DNA from: Nocardia mexicana NBRC 108244
GTDB taxonomy: Bacteria > Actinomycetota > Actinomycetes > Mycobacteriales > Mycobacteriaceae
Length of the DNA: 40,660 bases
NCBI RefSeq assembly: GCF_001613165.1
Contig: NZ_BDBV01000122.1
Coordinates: forward strand, 1 to 40,660
Direction: 5' to 3'
A model generated the notes under the pieces. It had not been told where the DNA came from. It ran no database searches and was given only the letters and a program-made list of their open reading frames with translations. Position 1 is the first letter of the stretch. Every line of letters starts with the position of its first letter. Below, piece after piece: positions 26,769 through 34,948 of the stretch. Both the position numbers and the translations under genes were made by a program.

Positions 26769-27982
26769 CATCGTCGGTCTCGGCCGCGATCGCGTGGCCG
26801 CTCATCGGTCTGCTGGTGTTCGTGGTGGCGGTCCGGTGGCGCTGGTTCAACGGCAGCGGTGCCGAGCAGTACCTCAACACCACGCTCACGGTCATCGCCG
26901 CCACCCAGCTGCTACGCGAGCACGCGGTCCAAAAGGCCGTCGCCGCAGCGTCTCCGGTGACGGTGACCGCCGTGCAGCAGTTGTCGCTGTGCACCATCGT
27001 CGTCTCGATCGGGCCGTTTCTGTGCGTCATCGATCTGCTCTCGGGGAAGGAACCGGCCGTCGTCCGGCGTCGGCAGTTCGCCTACTACGCTCTCGCCGTG
27101 CTGCTGTCGATCGCGATGCTGGCGGCGGGGTCGCGGGCGCGACAGGAGGGGCGGCCGGTCGAGGTGTCCGGCGGCACGGCGGAGGTGCTCGTCTGGGTGG
27201 CGTTCGCGGTGCTGCCGCTGTACCTCGCCTTCCAGATGATCCGTCGCTGCCGGGCGGAATTCCGGCAGCCCGGCATCACCGGGGGCGAGAAGGCGGTGCT
27301 GACGGGGATCGCGGCGGCGGGCGCGGCGATCGGCGTGACGACCGCCGTCGCGCTGGTCCTCGCGGTGCTGCAGGAGTTCGACGTCGTCGATTCCGTCGAG
27401 TACCGGCTGCAGACGAACTCGCGGAACTTCTTCTGGATCGCCACCATCATCGCGCTCGTCGCCGCCGCTCCGCTGGTCAAATCGCTCGGCGAATTCCTCG
27501 GCATCGACGCGACGAGCCGCCGCCGGCGTCGCCTGCAGCCCCTGTGGCGGTCGCTGGTCGACCTGTTTCCCGACAGCAGGCTCCCGCTGGACGACGATCC
27601 GCCGGCGCGCCGGGCCACCGTGTTGCAGCTGCACCGCACCGCCGTCGAGATCCGTGACGCCATGCTGGAGCTGCGGCCGTACTTCCGCGAGATCGATCCC
27701 TCCGATTTCGCGAGATTCATTGCCGCCGAACGTGTTCCGCAAGCGGAGACGGATTTCGCGAACCATGCCCTGCGGCTCGCCTACGCCGCCCACCTGCGGG
27801 CCGCACCGGCCGAGTCGCCGGGCGACGCCACCGATATGCCGCTCTCGTCGGCGCCTGCCACGCTGGGTGAGGAGGTCGCCGAACTGGTCCGGCTCGCCGC
27901 CTGGTGGCCCGCGGCCTGCCGGTTCGTCGCGAGCCACCCGCCCGATACCGCCATCGACACCACGCCGGAACCGGCCCGGTGA
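26765..27982 (+). CDS. Multi-pass membrane protein, MAB_1171c/DUF6545-like
   Basis: 405 residues from the GTG at 26765, overlapping the protease stop. About seven hydrophobic segments fill residues 8-245 (for example AAIAWPLIGLLVFVVAV, LAVLLSIAMLAAG, FFWIATIIALVAAAPLV). A soluble C-terminal domain of about 150 residues begins near RRRRLQPLWRSLVDLFP and includes LHRTAVEIRDAMLELRPYF. I recognise this as the membrane protein that often follows XRE and ImmA genes in actinobacteria; its function is unknown and a transporter or sensor role is only suggested. Its stop overlaps a GTG upstream of the P450 start. Confidence 0.75.
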   Translation: MTSSVSAAIAWPLIGLLVFVVAVRWRWFNGSGAEQYLNTTLTVIAATQLLREHAVQKAVAAASPVTVTAVQQLSLCTIVVSIGPFLCVIDLLSGKEPAVVRRRQFAYYALAVLLSIAMLAAGSRARQEGRPVEVSGGTAEVLVWVAFAVLPLYLAFQMIRRCRAEFRQPGITGGEKAVLTGIAAAGAAIGVTTAVALVLAVLQEFDVVDSVEYRLQTNSRNFFWIATIIALVAAAPLVKSLGEFLGIDATSRRRRRLQPLWRSLVDLFPDSRLPLDDDPPARRATVLQLHRTAVEIRDAMLELRPYFREIDPSDFARFIAAERVPQAETDFANHALRLAYAAHLRAAPAESPGDATDMPLSSAPATLGEEVAELVRLAAWWPAACRFVASHPPDTAIDTTPEPAR

Positions 27983-27996
27983 ACAGGGGAACCGAT

Positions 27997-29406
27997 ATGA
28001 CAGAGCTTTCGACGGCAATGCCGCAGACCCTGCCGCACCCGCCCTACCGCCTGCCGCTGCTGGGGGATGTGCTGACGACGGACTTCGCCAAGCCGTGCCA
28101 GCGACTGGCGCGGCAGGGGCGGGAGCTGGGGCCGGTATTCCAGCAGAAGCTGTTCGGCTTTCCCGCGACCATCGTCACCGGCGCCGGGGCGATCGAGGAG
28201 GTCAACAACGAGCAGCTGTGGGAGAAGCACATCGGCCACTCGCTGGTGAAGCTGCGGCCGCTCGCCGGCGACGGGCTGTTCACGGCGTTCAATCGAGAAC
28301 CGAACTGGGCCAAGGCGCATCACGTCCTGGCTCCCGCGTTCACCAAGTCCGCGATGGCCGACTACCACGCCACGATCGTCGGCGCGGTGCGGGAGCTGAC
28401 CGATACCTGGGCCGGGGCCGCGGACTGGATCGATATTCCGGATCGAGCGAATACGCTGACGTTCGAGATCATGTCGCGGGCGGGGTTCTCCCATTCGTTC
28501 GGCTCGATGGCCGATCCGCAGCGAAATCCGTTCGTGGCGGCCATGGTTCGGGAGCTGACCTACGCCAACCGCCGCACCGATGTGCTGCCCTGGTTCGAGC
28601 GGATCTTCCGCCGGGCCGACCATCGGCGGCACCTGGACGATCTCGCTCGTGCGCACGAGGTCGTCGACGCCATCATCGAGGCGCGACAAGCGCAGCCGCA
28701 CAGGGGTACCCGCGACATTCTCGATCTCATGCTGGACGGTGTGGATGCGGATACCGGCACGGGTCTGGACACCACCAACATCCGCAATCAGATCCTGACC
28801 TTCCTCATCGCGGGCAGCGAGACCTCCGCCAACACCATCGCCTTCGCGCTGCACTACCTGGCGGTCCACCCGCGCTTCGCGGACGACATCCGCGCCGAAC
28901 TCGATCAGCGCTGGCCCGCAGCGGAATTCCCCGATATCGGTTTCGAGGATGTCCCCAAGCTGCGCTCCCTGCGCCGCGCCGTGGACGAGACGCTGCGGCT
29001 GTGGCCCACCGCGCCCGGCTACTTCCGGCGCGCGAAACAGGACACCACGCTGTGCGACGGCAGATACCGATTCCGCCAGAAGGATTGGGTCCTCGTGCTC
29101 CTGCAGGCCGCCCATCGCGATCCGGCCTGGGGGCCCGACGCCGAGGAGTTCAACCCCGATCGCTTCCTGCCCGACAACCTCCGCACCCTGCCCCCGCGCA
29201 CGTACAAACCCTTCGGCACCGGCCCGCGCGCATGCATCGGCCGCCAATTCGCCCACCACGAAATAGCCGTCACCCTGGCCGCCATCCTCCACCAATTCGA
29301 CCTGGAACCGGACCCGAACTACCGCCTCGACGTCCGAGAAACCTTGACCCTCAAGCCAACCGGCCTACGCCTACGATTCCGGCCGAGAGCACGCCGGAAA
29401 CAATGA
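27997..29406 (+). CDS. Cytochrome P450, CYP102 (BM3 heme domain)-like, without fused reductase
   Basis: 469 residues from the ATG at 27997 (AGGGGA upstream); a GTG at 27979 that overlaps the previous stop is an alternative. P450 motifs: I-helix AGSETS (272-277), ETLR (331-334), and the heme loop FGTGPRACIG with Cys413. The sequence resembles the heme domain of Bacillus P450 BM3 across its length (AGDGLFTAFNREPNWAKAHH, LRLWPTAPGYF, ETLTLKPTG). BM3 has a fused diflavin reductase after this point; here the protein stops about 15 residues later, so a separate redox partner is needed. The last codons are supplied by a hairpin repeat. Substrate unknown, possibly a fatty acid. Confidence 0.9.
   Translation: MTELSTAMPQTLPHPPYRLPLLGDVLTTDFAKPCQRLARQGRELGPVFQQKLFGFPATIVTGAGAIEEVNNEQLWEKHIGHSLVKLRPLAGDGLFTAFNREPNWAKAHHVLAPAFTKSAMADYHATIVGAVRELTDTWAGAADWIDIPDRANTLTFEIMSRAGFSHSFGSMADPQRNPFVAAMVRELTYANRRTDVLPWFERIFRRADHRRHLDDLARAHEVVDAIIEARQAQPHRGTRDILDLMLDGVDADTGTGLDTTNIRNQILTFLIAGSETSANTIAFALHYLAVHPRFADDIRAELDQRWPAAEFPDIGFEDVPKLRSLRRAVDETLRLWPTAPGYFRRAKQDTTLCDGRYRFRQKDWVLVLLQAAHRDPAWGPDAEEFNPDRFLPDNLRTLPPRTYKPFGTGPRACIGRQFAHHEIAVTLAAILHQFDLEPDPNYRLDVRETLTLKPTGLRLRFRPRARRKQ
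29377..29399 (+). repeat. Dispersed hairpin repeat, copy 6, inside the P450 3' end
   Basis: Arms TTCCGGC and GCCGGAA around CGAGAGCAC. It is read in frame and encodes most of the C-terminal FRPRARRKQ of the P450, with the TGA seven bases after it. Confidence 0.85.
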
Positions 29407-29513
29407 TGTGGGCGCAGCCAGCCCGGAAGCAATGATGTGGGCGCAGCCAGCCCGGAAGCAATGATGTGGGCGCAGCCAGCCCGGAATAATGATGGGGCGC
29501 AGCCAGCGCGAAT
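29401..29513 (+). repeat. Tandem array of 29-nt units
   Basis: Three units start at 29401, 29430 and 29459 (CAATGATGTGGGCGCAGCC, then AGCCCGGAAG), followed by a degenerate fourth to about 29513. Each unit repeats the CCGGAA arm of hairpin copy 6. The first unit overlaps the P450 stop codon. Confidence 0.9.
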
Positions 29514-29537
29514 GCCCCGGAAATATCGGTGGTGCGG

Positions 29538-31775
29538 CTAGTTCGGTGACACCCGTAGTGCTGCAGCGGTTTTGGACTCCTCGCACCTCGCAAGCTGCTC
29601 CGGCGTGCCCTCGCACAGCACCCGACCGCCGTGTCGTCCCGGCCCCGGGCCGAGGTCGATCACCCAGTCGGCGGCGCGGATGACGTCCACGTTGTGCTCG
29701 ATCACGACCAGGGTATTTCCCTTGTCCACCAATCGATTCAGCACCTCGAGCAGGGTGGCGATATCGGACAGGTGCAGGCCGGTGGTGGGCTCGTCGAGGA
29801 CGTACAGGGTGTGCTGGTCGGGGCGGGCGAGTTCCTTGGCGATCTTCAGTCGCTGGCATTCGCCGCCGGACAGGGTGGTCAGCGACTGGCCGAGGCGCAG
29901 GTAGCCCAGGCCCACCTCGTCCAGGTGGCGCAGGGCGCGGTCGATCGCCGGGACGGGCAGCCGCCGGGTCGCCTCGGCGATCGTGAGGTCGTCGATATCG
30001 GCGATGCTGAGCCCGTCGACGGTGTAGCCGAGCACCTCGTCGGTGAACCGACGCCCGCCGCACGCCTCGCACACCACCTCCTGCCCGTCCATGAACGCCA
30101 GGTCGGTGTAGATCACGCCCGCGCCCTTGCAGACCGGGCACGCCCCGGCCGAGTTGGCGCTGAACAGCCCCGCGCTCACCCCGTTGCGCTGCGCGAACAG
30201 CTTGCGGATGGCCGGGGCGATGCCGGTGTAGGTGAGCGTGGTCGACCGCCGGTTGATACTCACCGCCCGCTGGTCGACCACGGTGGCCGGATGCTGCTCG
30301 ATCAGCTCGGCGACCAGGCTCGACTTCCCCGAACCCGCGACGCCGGTGAGAGCGGTCAGCACGCCCGTCGGGATGTCGACGGATACGTCGCGCAGGTTGT
30401 TGCGGGTGGCGTTCTCGATCCGCAGCTTGCCCGCGGGCACCCGCGGTGTCCGCGCCGTGCGCCGGGACCGCAGCCCGTGCCCGGTCGGCGTATCGGCCGA
30501 CAGCAGGGCGTCGAATCCGCCCTCGAACACCACCCGTCCGCCGCCGTCACCCGCGGCGGGGCCGATCTCGACGATGTGGTCGGCCGCCCGCATGACATCC
30601 GGATCGTGCTCGACCACCAGCACCGAATTCCCCTTGTCCCGCAACGATTTCAGCAGTCCGGTCATGGGCGCCACGTCGTGCGGGTGCAGGCCGACGGTCG
30701 GCTCGTCGAACACGTACAGCATTTCGATCAGGCTGCTGCCGAGATGCCGGACCGTCTTGATGCGCTGGGATTCGCCGCCGGACAGCGTCGTGGTGGGCCG
30801 GGCCAGCGACAGGTAGCCGAGGCCGATCGAATCGAGCGCCTCGAGCTTCTCGTGCAGCGCCGCGACCACCGGCGCCACATTCGGGTCGCGCACGCCGGTG
30901 ACGATTCCGGCCAGATCCTCGATCTCCATGCAGCTCATCTCGACGATGGTGCGGTCCAGCACGCGGGCCGTGCGCGCCGCCTCGTTCAGGCGTTCGCCGT
31001 GGCAGTCGGGGCACGGCGCCGCGTGGGTGAACCGCTCCACGACCGCGCGCTTGTGGTCCGACGGGGTGTCGGAGGTGTGCACGTAGATCCGCTCGAATCG
31101 CTCGACGACGCCCTCGTAGTCCTGCGGCGGCCGGGTGCCCAGTCGTGCCGCCGCGTCGCCGCCGTACAGCAGCGCCTCCCGCTCCTGCGGCGACCAGTCC
31201 CGCAGCGGCGTTCGCGGATCGAACGACCCGATATCGGCGTACTGCCGGTACCAGTACTGCCCGTTGCCGAAGCCGGGGAGCAGGATCGCGCCCTCCTCCA
31301 GCGACTTGTCCAGGTCGAGCAGCCGGTCCACCTCGGTGGCGACGGTCTCGCCCAGGCCCGCGCAGGTGGGGCACATCCCGGCCGGGTCGTTGAACGAGAA
31401 GTAGTTCGACTCACCGACATACGGCTCGCTCACCCGCGAGAACAGCAGGCGCAGATACGTGTACGCGTCGGTGATGGTGCCGACCGTGGACCGGGCATTG
31501 CCGCCCAGCCGCTTCTGGTCGATCACCACCACCGGCGACACTCCCTCGATCAGATCGACGTCCGGCCGGGTCCAGCGCGGCAGCCGGTTGCGCACGAACG
31601 GGGGATAGGTCTCGTTCACCTGATACCCGGCCTCCGCGGCGATGGTGTCGAAGACCAGCGACGACTTGCCGGAGCCGGAGACGCCCGCGAACACCACGAG
31701 CTGCCCGCGCGGCACATCGATGTCGATGTGTTTCAGGTTGTTCGTCCGCGCGGCGCGAATACGAATATCAGCCAT
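29538..31775 (-). CDS. UvrA-like ABC ATPase (UvrA2/drug-resistance type)
   Basis: 745 residues, shorter than the roughly 950 of housekeeping UvrA. Two ABC modules are seen: Walker A GVSGSGKSS near the N-terminus with signature LSGGESQRI and DEPTVGLHPHD, then a second Walker A GVAGSGKSS with LSGGECQRL and DEPTTGLHLSD. Cys motifs CPTC, CPDCHG, CPVCKG and CEACGG mark zinc modules. The UvrB-interaction region of true UvrA appears shortened, as in UvrA2-type paralogues found near antibiotic-resistance genes, so a role in drug or DNA-damage tolerance is plausible. It is divergent from a WYL regulator; that spacer has a palindrome likely to control it. Confidence 0.9.
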   Translation of the reverse strand: MADIRIRAARTNNLKHIDIDVPRGQLVVFAGVSGSGKSSLVFDTIAAEAGYQVNETYPPFVRNRLPRWTRPDVDLIEGVSPVVVIDQKRLGGNARSTVGTITDAYTYLRLLFSRVSEPYVGESNYFSFNDPAGMCPTCAGLGETVATEVDRLLDLDKSLEEGAILLPGFGNGQYWYRQYADIGSFDPRTPLRDWSPQEREALLYGGDAAARLGTRPPQDYEGVVERFERIYVHTSDTPSDHKRAVVERFTHAAPCPDCHGERLNEAARTARVLDRTIVEMSCMEIEDLAGIVTGVRDPNVAPVVAALHEKLEALDSIGLGYLSLARPTTTLSGGESQRIKTVRHLGSSLIEMLYVFDEPTVGLHPHDVAPMTGLLKSLRDKGNSVLVVEHDPDVMRAADHIVEIGPAAGDGGGRVVFEGGFDALLSADTPTGHGLRSRRTARTPRVPAGKLRIENATRNNLRDVSVDIPTGVLTALTGVAGSGKSSLVAELIEQHPATVVDQRAVSINRRSTTLTYTGIAPAIRKLFAQRNGVSAGLFSANSAGACPVCKGAGVIYTDLAFMDGQEVVCEACGGRRFTDEVLGYTVDGLSIADIDDLTIAEATRRLPVPAIDRALRHLDEVGLGYLRLGQSLTTLSGGECQRLKIAKELARPDQHTLYVLDEPTTGLHLSDIATLLEVLNRLVDKGNTLVVIEHNVDVIRAADWVIDLGPGPGRHGGRVLCEGTPEQLARCEESKTAAALRVSPN

Positions 31776-31792
31776 ATCCCCAAGCTAGGGAT

Positions 31793-31819
31793 AGATGTGG
31801 ACAGATTCTGACCACATCT
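31793..31819. promoter_or_regulatory. Operator-like palindrome between the UvrA-like and WYL genes
   Basis: Perfect 8-bp arms AGATGTGG (31793-31800) and CCACATCT (31812-31819) separated by 11 bases. A third copy of the half-site, ATGTGGACA, lies at 31837-31845. This suits a WYL or similar regulator controlling both divergent genes (inference). Confidence 0.6.
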
Positions 31820-31867
31820 CGAGGATGATGGGAGATATGTGGACAACCTCCGACCGGACGGCGGCTG

Positions 31868-32887
31868 GTGGCGGTGTCCAGCGGTAACGATCCGGCGGGG
31901 TCGTGGCTCCAAGGGGAACGAGCCGACGTCACCCGCCGCGCGCTCGAACTGCTGGCATTTCTCCAGACGGGTCGTCGCTTCAGCGGCGCCGAACTGGCGC
32001 GGCGCCTGGGCATCAGCGCCCGCACGGTGCGGCGCGACGTGGAGCGATTGCGCGACTACGGCTACCCGGTCACGACGCAGCCGGGCCCGGGCGGGTTCTA
32101 CCGCCTGACGGCGGGAACGACCTTGCCGCCCATGGTCTTCGACGACGACGAGGCCGTGGCGACCGTCGTGGGGCTGGGCCTGCTGGCCGCGACCACCGGC
32201 GGCCCGGAGGCCGGGGGCATCGGCTCGGCCGCCGACCGGGCCTTCGGCAAGATCGACCAGTTCCTGCCCAAGCGGCTGCGCTCCCGGGCCGTCGCCGTGC
32301 GCTCCACGGTCGAGGCCGCGACCCAGATCGCGCCCGCCCTCGACGCCGAGGTGCTGACCGCCCTCGCCGCGGCGGCCGTCCGGCACGAACACGTCGCGTT
32401 CACCTACACCTCGCCCGCGGCCACCTCGCGACGGCGGGTCGAACCGTATCGGCAGGTGCATATGCATCTGCGCTGGTACCTGCTGGCCTGGGATCTCGAT
32501 CGCGGCGACTGGCGCACCTTCCGCGTCGACCGGATCGGCGAACTCGAGGTCGGCACCACGCGATTCACTCCGCGCCCGCTGCCCGCCGAATCGGGAACCG
32601 AATATCTGCGCGAGGCGCTGACGGCGGGCCGGTATCGCGCCGTGGTCCTCGTCGACGCCCCCGCCGAGCGCGTCGCCGACCGCCTGAAGTGGCAGGACTG
32701 CACGATCGAGGCGGTGTCCGCCGACCGGTGCAGGGTCACCACCTGGATCGACTCCTTCGAATGGCTGGTGCTCAACCTCGCCTTCCTCGACACCGATTTC
32801 GTCATCGAGGAGCCCGCGGAGTTTCGGGAGCGCTCCCGGGTGATGGCCGCCCGCCTGCATCGTGCCGGAGACGAAAGACCTGGGTAG
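31868..32887 (+). CDS. WYL-domain transcriptional regulator
   Basis: 339 residues. An N-terminal winged helix (RRALELLAFLQTGRRFSGAELARRLGISARTVRRDVERLRDYGYPV) is followed by a WYL domain at about 165-250, with the naming motif in HLRWYLLAWDLDRGDWRTFRVDRI, and a C-terminal WCX-like part. WYL regulators bind nucleic acid or nucleotide ligands and often respond to DNA damage. The divergent neighbour is a UvrA-like ATPase, a sensible target. The GTG start at 31868 is one of two close choices (31874 is another), neither with a strong ribosome binding site. Confidence 0.88.
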   Translation: MAVSSGNDPAGSWLQGERADVTRRALELLAFLQTGRRFSGAELARRLGISARTVRRDVERLRDYGYPVTTQPGPGGFYRLTAGTTLPPMVFDDDEAVATVVGLGLLAATTGGPEAGGIGSAADRAFGKIDQFLPKRLRSRAVAVRSTVEAATQIAPALDAEVLTALAAAAVRHEHVAFTYTSPAATSRRRVEPYRQVHMHLRWYLLAWDLDRGDWRTFRVDRIGELEVGTTRFTPRPLPAESGTEYLREALTAGRYRAVVLVDAPAERVADRLKWQDCTIEAVSADRCRVTTWIDSFEWLVLNLAFLDTDFVIEEPAEFRERSRVMAARLHRAGDERPG

Positions 32888-32944
32888 CAAGGCCCTCGAG
32901 GATGTCCGGGGCGTGATTGAACTTTGTGCAACTATTCTCGCGAT

Positions 32945-33622
32945 ATGCCTCGCGACTCGCTGACCCGGGAACAGATCGTCCGCACCGCCATCGAACTGCT
33001 CGACGACGAGGGGCTGGACGGCCTGAACATGCGCAGCCTCGGCAAGCGGCTCGATGCGGCCGCCACCGCGATGTACTGGCACGTGAAGAACAAGGACAAC
33101 CTGGTCCGGCTGGCCGGAGACGAGGTGTGGCACGAGATCGAGCTGCCCGATCTGGACGAACTCGGCTGGCGTGCCGCCGCCGAGGCCCTGGCCACCGGCA
33201 TGCACTCGGTGCTGGAGCGGCATCCGTGGATGGTGCAGGCCATGGCGGGCTATCTCATGTACGGCCCCGGCAAGTCCCGCTTCGACGACCTTTCCCTCGC
33301 CGTGTACGAGCGTGCCGGATTTTCCCCCGCCGCCGCGGATCGGGCGCTCGCCGCGGTGTTCACCTATGTGCTGGGCAATGTGGTCGGCGCGGCTGCCACC
33401 GTCTCGCTGAAGCGGCGGCTGGGCCGCGACGGCGGCGATCCCGAGCGGCGAATGGCCGACGCCATGTCCGCCGCGGCCGAGATCGCCGCCGACTTCCCGC
33501 ACGTGCGCGCCCGCATCGATCAGCCCACGGACTACAACGAGGCACCCGGCCGAAGTTTCGAATACGGCTTGGAATGCCTGCTGGACGGCTTCGCCGCGCG
33601 CCTCGGAGAGGCCGCGCGCTAG
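32945..33622 (+). CDS. TetR/AcrR-family regulator
   Basis: 225 residues from the ATG at 32945. The N-terminal helix-turn-helix reads LTREQIVRTAIELLDDEGLDGLNMRSLGKRLDAAATAMYWHVKNKDNLVRLA (about 5-55). The C-terminal ligand domain (about 75-210) resembles the TetR_C group that follows such MYWHVKNK regions. Its ligand and target genes are unknown. It lies 57 bp after the WYL gene and could share its transcript. A weak hairpin (33630-33651) follows the stop. Confidence 0.88.
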   Translation: MPRDSLTREQIVRTAIELLDDEGLDGLNMRSLGKRLDAAATAMYWHVKNKDNLVRLAGDEVWHEIELPDLDELGWRAAAEALATGMHSVLERHPWMVQAMAGYLMYGPGKSRFDDLSLAVYERAGFSPAAADRALAAVFTYVLGNVVGAAATVSLKRRLGRDGGDPERRMADAMSAAAEIAADFPHVRARIDQPTDYNEAPGRSFEYGLECLLDGFAARLGEAAR

Positions 33623-33629
33623 CGCACAC

Positions 33630-33651
33630 ACGGCTTTCGCGCAGCAGCCGT
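33630..33651 (+). terminator. Possible terminator hairpin after the TetR gene
   Basis: Arms ACGGCT (33630-33635) and AGCCGT (33646-33651) with a 10-base loop; pairing can be extended by CAC/GTG with one bulge. No U-tract follows. Confidence 0.35.
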
Positions 33652-33751
33652 TGTGACAGATCCACAGCAACGGCTAGGCACATCGCGGCCACGAGTCGAT
33701 TCCGTAACAAATCGGGCGCGAAATTCGGTGCCGGGCTGGCACCATTGACCC

Positions 33752-34948
33752 ATGACTTCGCGGAGCGACGACGCGCCCGCGCCGCGGTCCCAGCGGCGCA
33801 CCCCACCCCGGACCGAGCCCGCGGCCGAGCTGGGTCCCGCGGTGTGGGCCGAGCGGGCCGACCGGGCCGAATCCGCGATCGTATCCCGGCATCTGCGCAT
33901 GCTGTGGCTCGTCCCGGGGGCGGAGCTGGCGGTCGTGGGCTGGCCGGCGACGGCCGCGGAGCGAGCCTTCTTCACCTGGCACTACTGGTGGCAGGCGCAT
34001 CTGATCGACGTCGCGGTCGATGCGGCCAACCGGGAGCCGACGCCGGTCCGCAAGCAGCGAATCGCCGCCATCGCGCGCGGCCACCGCATCCGCAACATCA
34101 CCGGCTGGACCAACAACTACTACGACGATATGGCCTGGCTGGCAATCGCTTTGGAACGCGCCGAGCGCATCCAGGGCATCACCGAGGTTCGCGGCGGGCT
34201 GATCGCCCTGCAGAAGGATCTGTCGGCCGGGTTCGATCCGCAGATCGGGGCCGTGCCGTGGCGCAAGGGCTCCGACTTCTTCAACGCCCCCGCCAACGGC
34301 CCGGCCGCGATCGCCCTGGCCCGGTTCGGCGAGTACGAGCGGGCGGCGGAGATCGCCGACTTCCTGGACAAGACGCTGCGCGACCCCGATACCGGCTTGA
34401 TCTTCGACGGCATCCACCTGCCGGCCGGGGAGTTGGAGCGCCCGGTGTTCAGCTACTGCCAGGGCGTGGTGCTGGGTCTCGAGACCGAATTGGCCGTGCA
34501 CACCGGCGAATTCGAGCATATCGAGCGGGTGCAGCGGCTGCTGCACGCCGTCGAGGAGCACCTCACCAGCAGCGGCATCGTCACGGGCGGGGGCGGCGGC
34601 GACGGCGGCCTGTTCCACGGGATCCTGATCCGCTATCTGGCGCACGTGGCGCTGATGCTGCCCGGGGACGGCACCGAGCAGCGGACGGCGCGGCGCACCG
34701 CGGCCGCGATCGTCACCGCGTCGGCCCGCGCGGCCTGGGACCATCGGCTGGAGGTCGAGGGGGACCCGCTGTTCGGCAGCGACTGGAGCCGGCCCGCGGA
34801 ACTGCCCACCGGCACGGCCGGTGCCTCGTACTTCACCTCGGGCGGCTCGGTGACCTCGTCCAAGACGCCCGAACGCGACCTGTCGGTGCAGCTGTCGGGC
34901 TGGCTGCTGATGGAGTCCGCGCACCTGGTGACGGCCGCGGGACTCTGA
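33752..34948 (+). CDS. GH76-family glycoside hydrolase-like protein
   Basis: 398 residues, Rv0365c-like by content and neighbourhood. An (alpha/alpha)6 toroid is expected; the catalytic Asp-Asp pair of GH76 endo-alpha-1,6-mannanases is visible in NNYYDDMAWLAIALE (about residue 128). Other landmarks are NITGWTNN, NAPANGPAAIAL and a Gly-rich GGGGGDGGLFHGI turn. No signal peptide or membrane helix is seen, which is odd for a mannan-degrading enzyme, so it may act inside the cell on a mannolipid precursor or be exported by a non-Sec route. It is convergent with a DedA gene, stop codon directly against stop codon. Confidence 0.82.
   Translation: MTSRSDDAPAPRSQRRTPPRTEPAAELGPAVWAERADRAESAIVSRHLRMLWLVPGAELAVVGWPATAAERAFFTWHYWWQAHLIDVAVDAANREPTPVRKQRIAAIARGHRIRNITGWTNNYYDDMAWLAIALERAERIQGITEVRGGLIALQKDLSAGFDPQIGAVPWRKGSDFFNAPANGPAAIALARFGEYERAAEIADFLDKTLRDPDTGLIFDGIHLPAGELERPVFSYCQGVVLGLETELAVHTGEFEHIERVQRLLHAVEEHLTSSGIVTGGGGGDGGLFHGILIRYLAHVALMLPGDGTEQRTARRTAAAIVTASARAAWDHRLEVEGDPLFGSDWSRPAELPTGTAGASYFTSGGSVTSSKTPERDLSVQLSGWLLMESAHLVTAAGL

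Noticed and set aside
29401..29513. CRISPR or coding repeat
   Set aside because: Units are contiguous with no spacers; the array begins at a hairpin element and is outside the reading frame after the P450 stop.
29631..31811. 726-codon plus-strand frame opposite the UvrA-like gene
   Set aside because: Shadow frame; the minus strand has two complete ABC modules.
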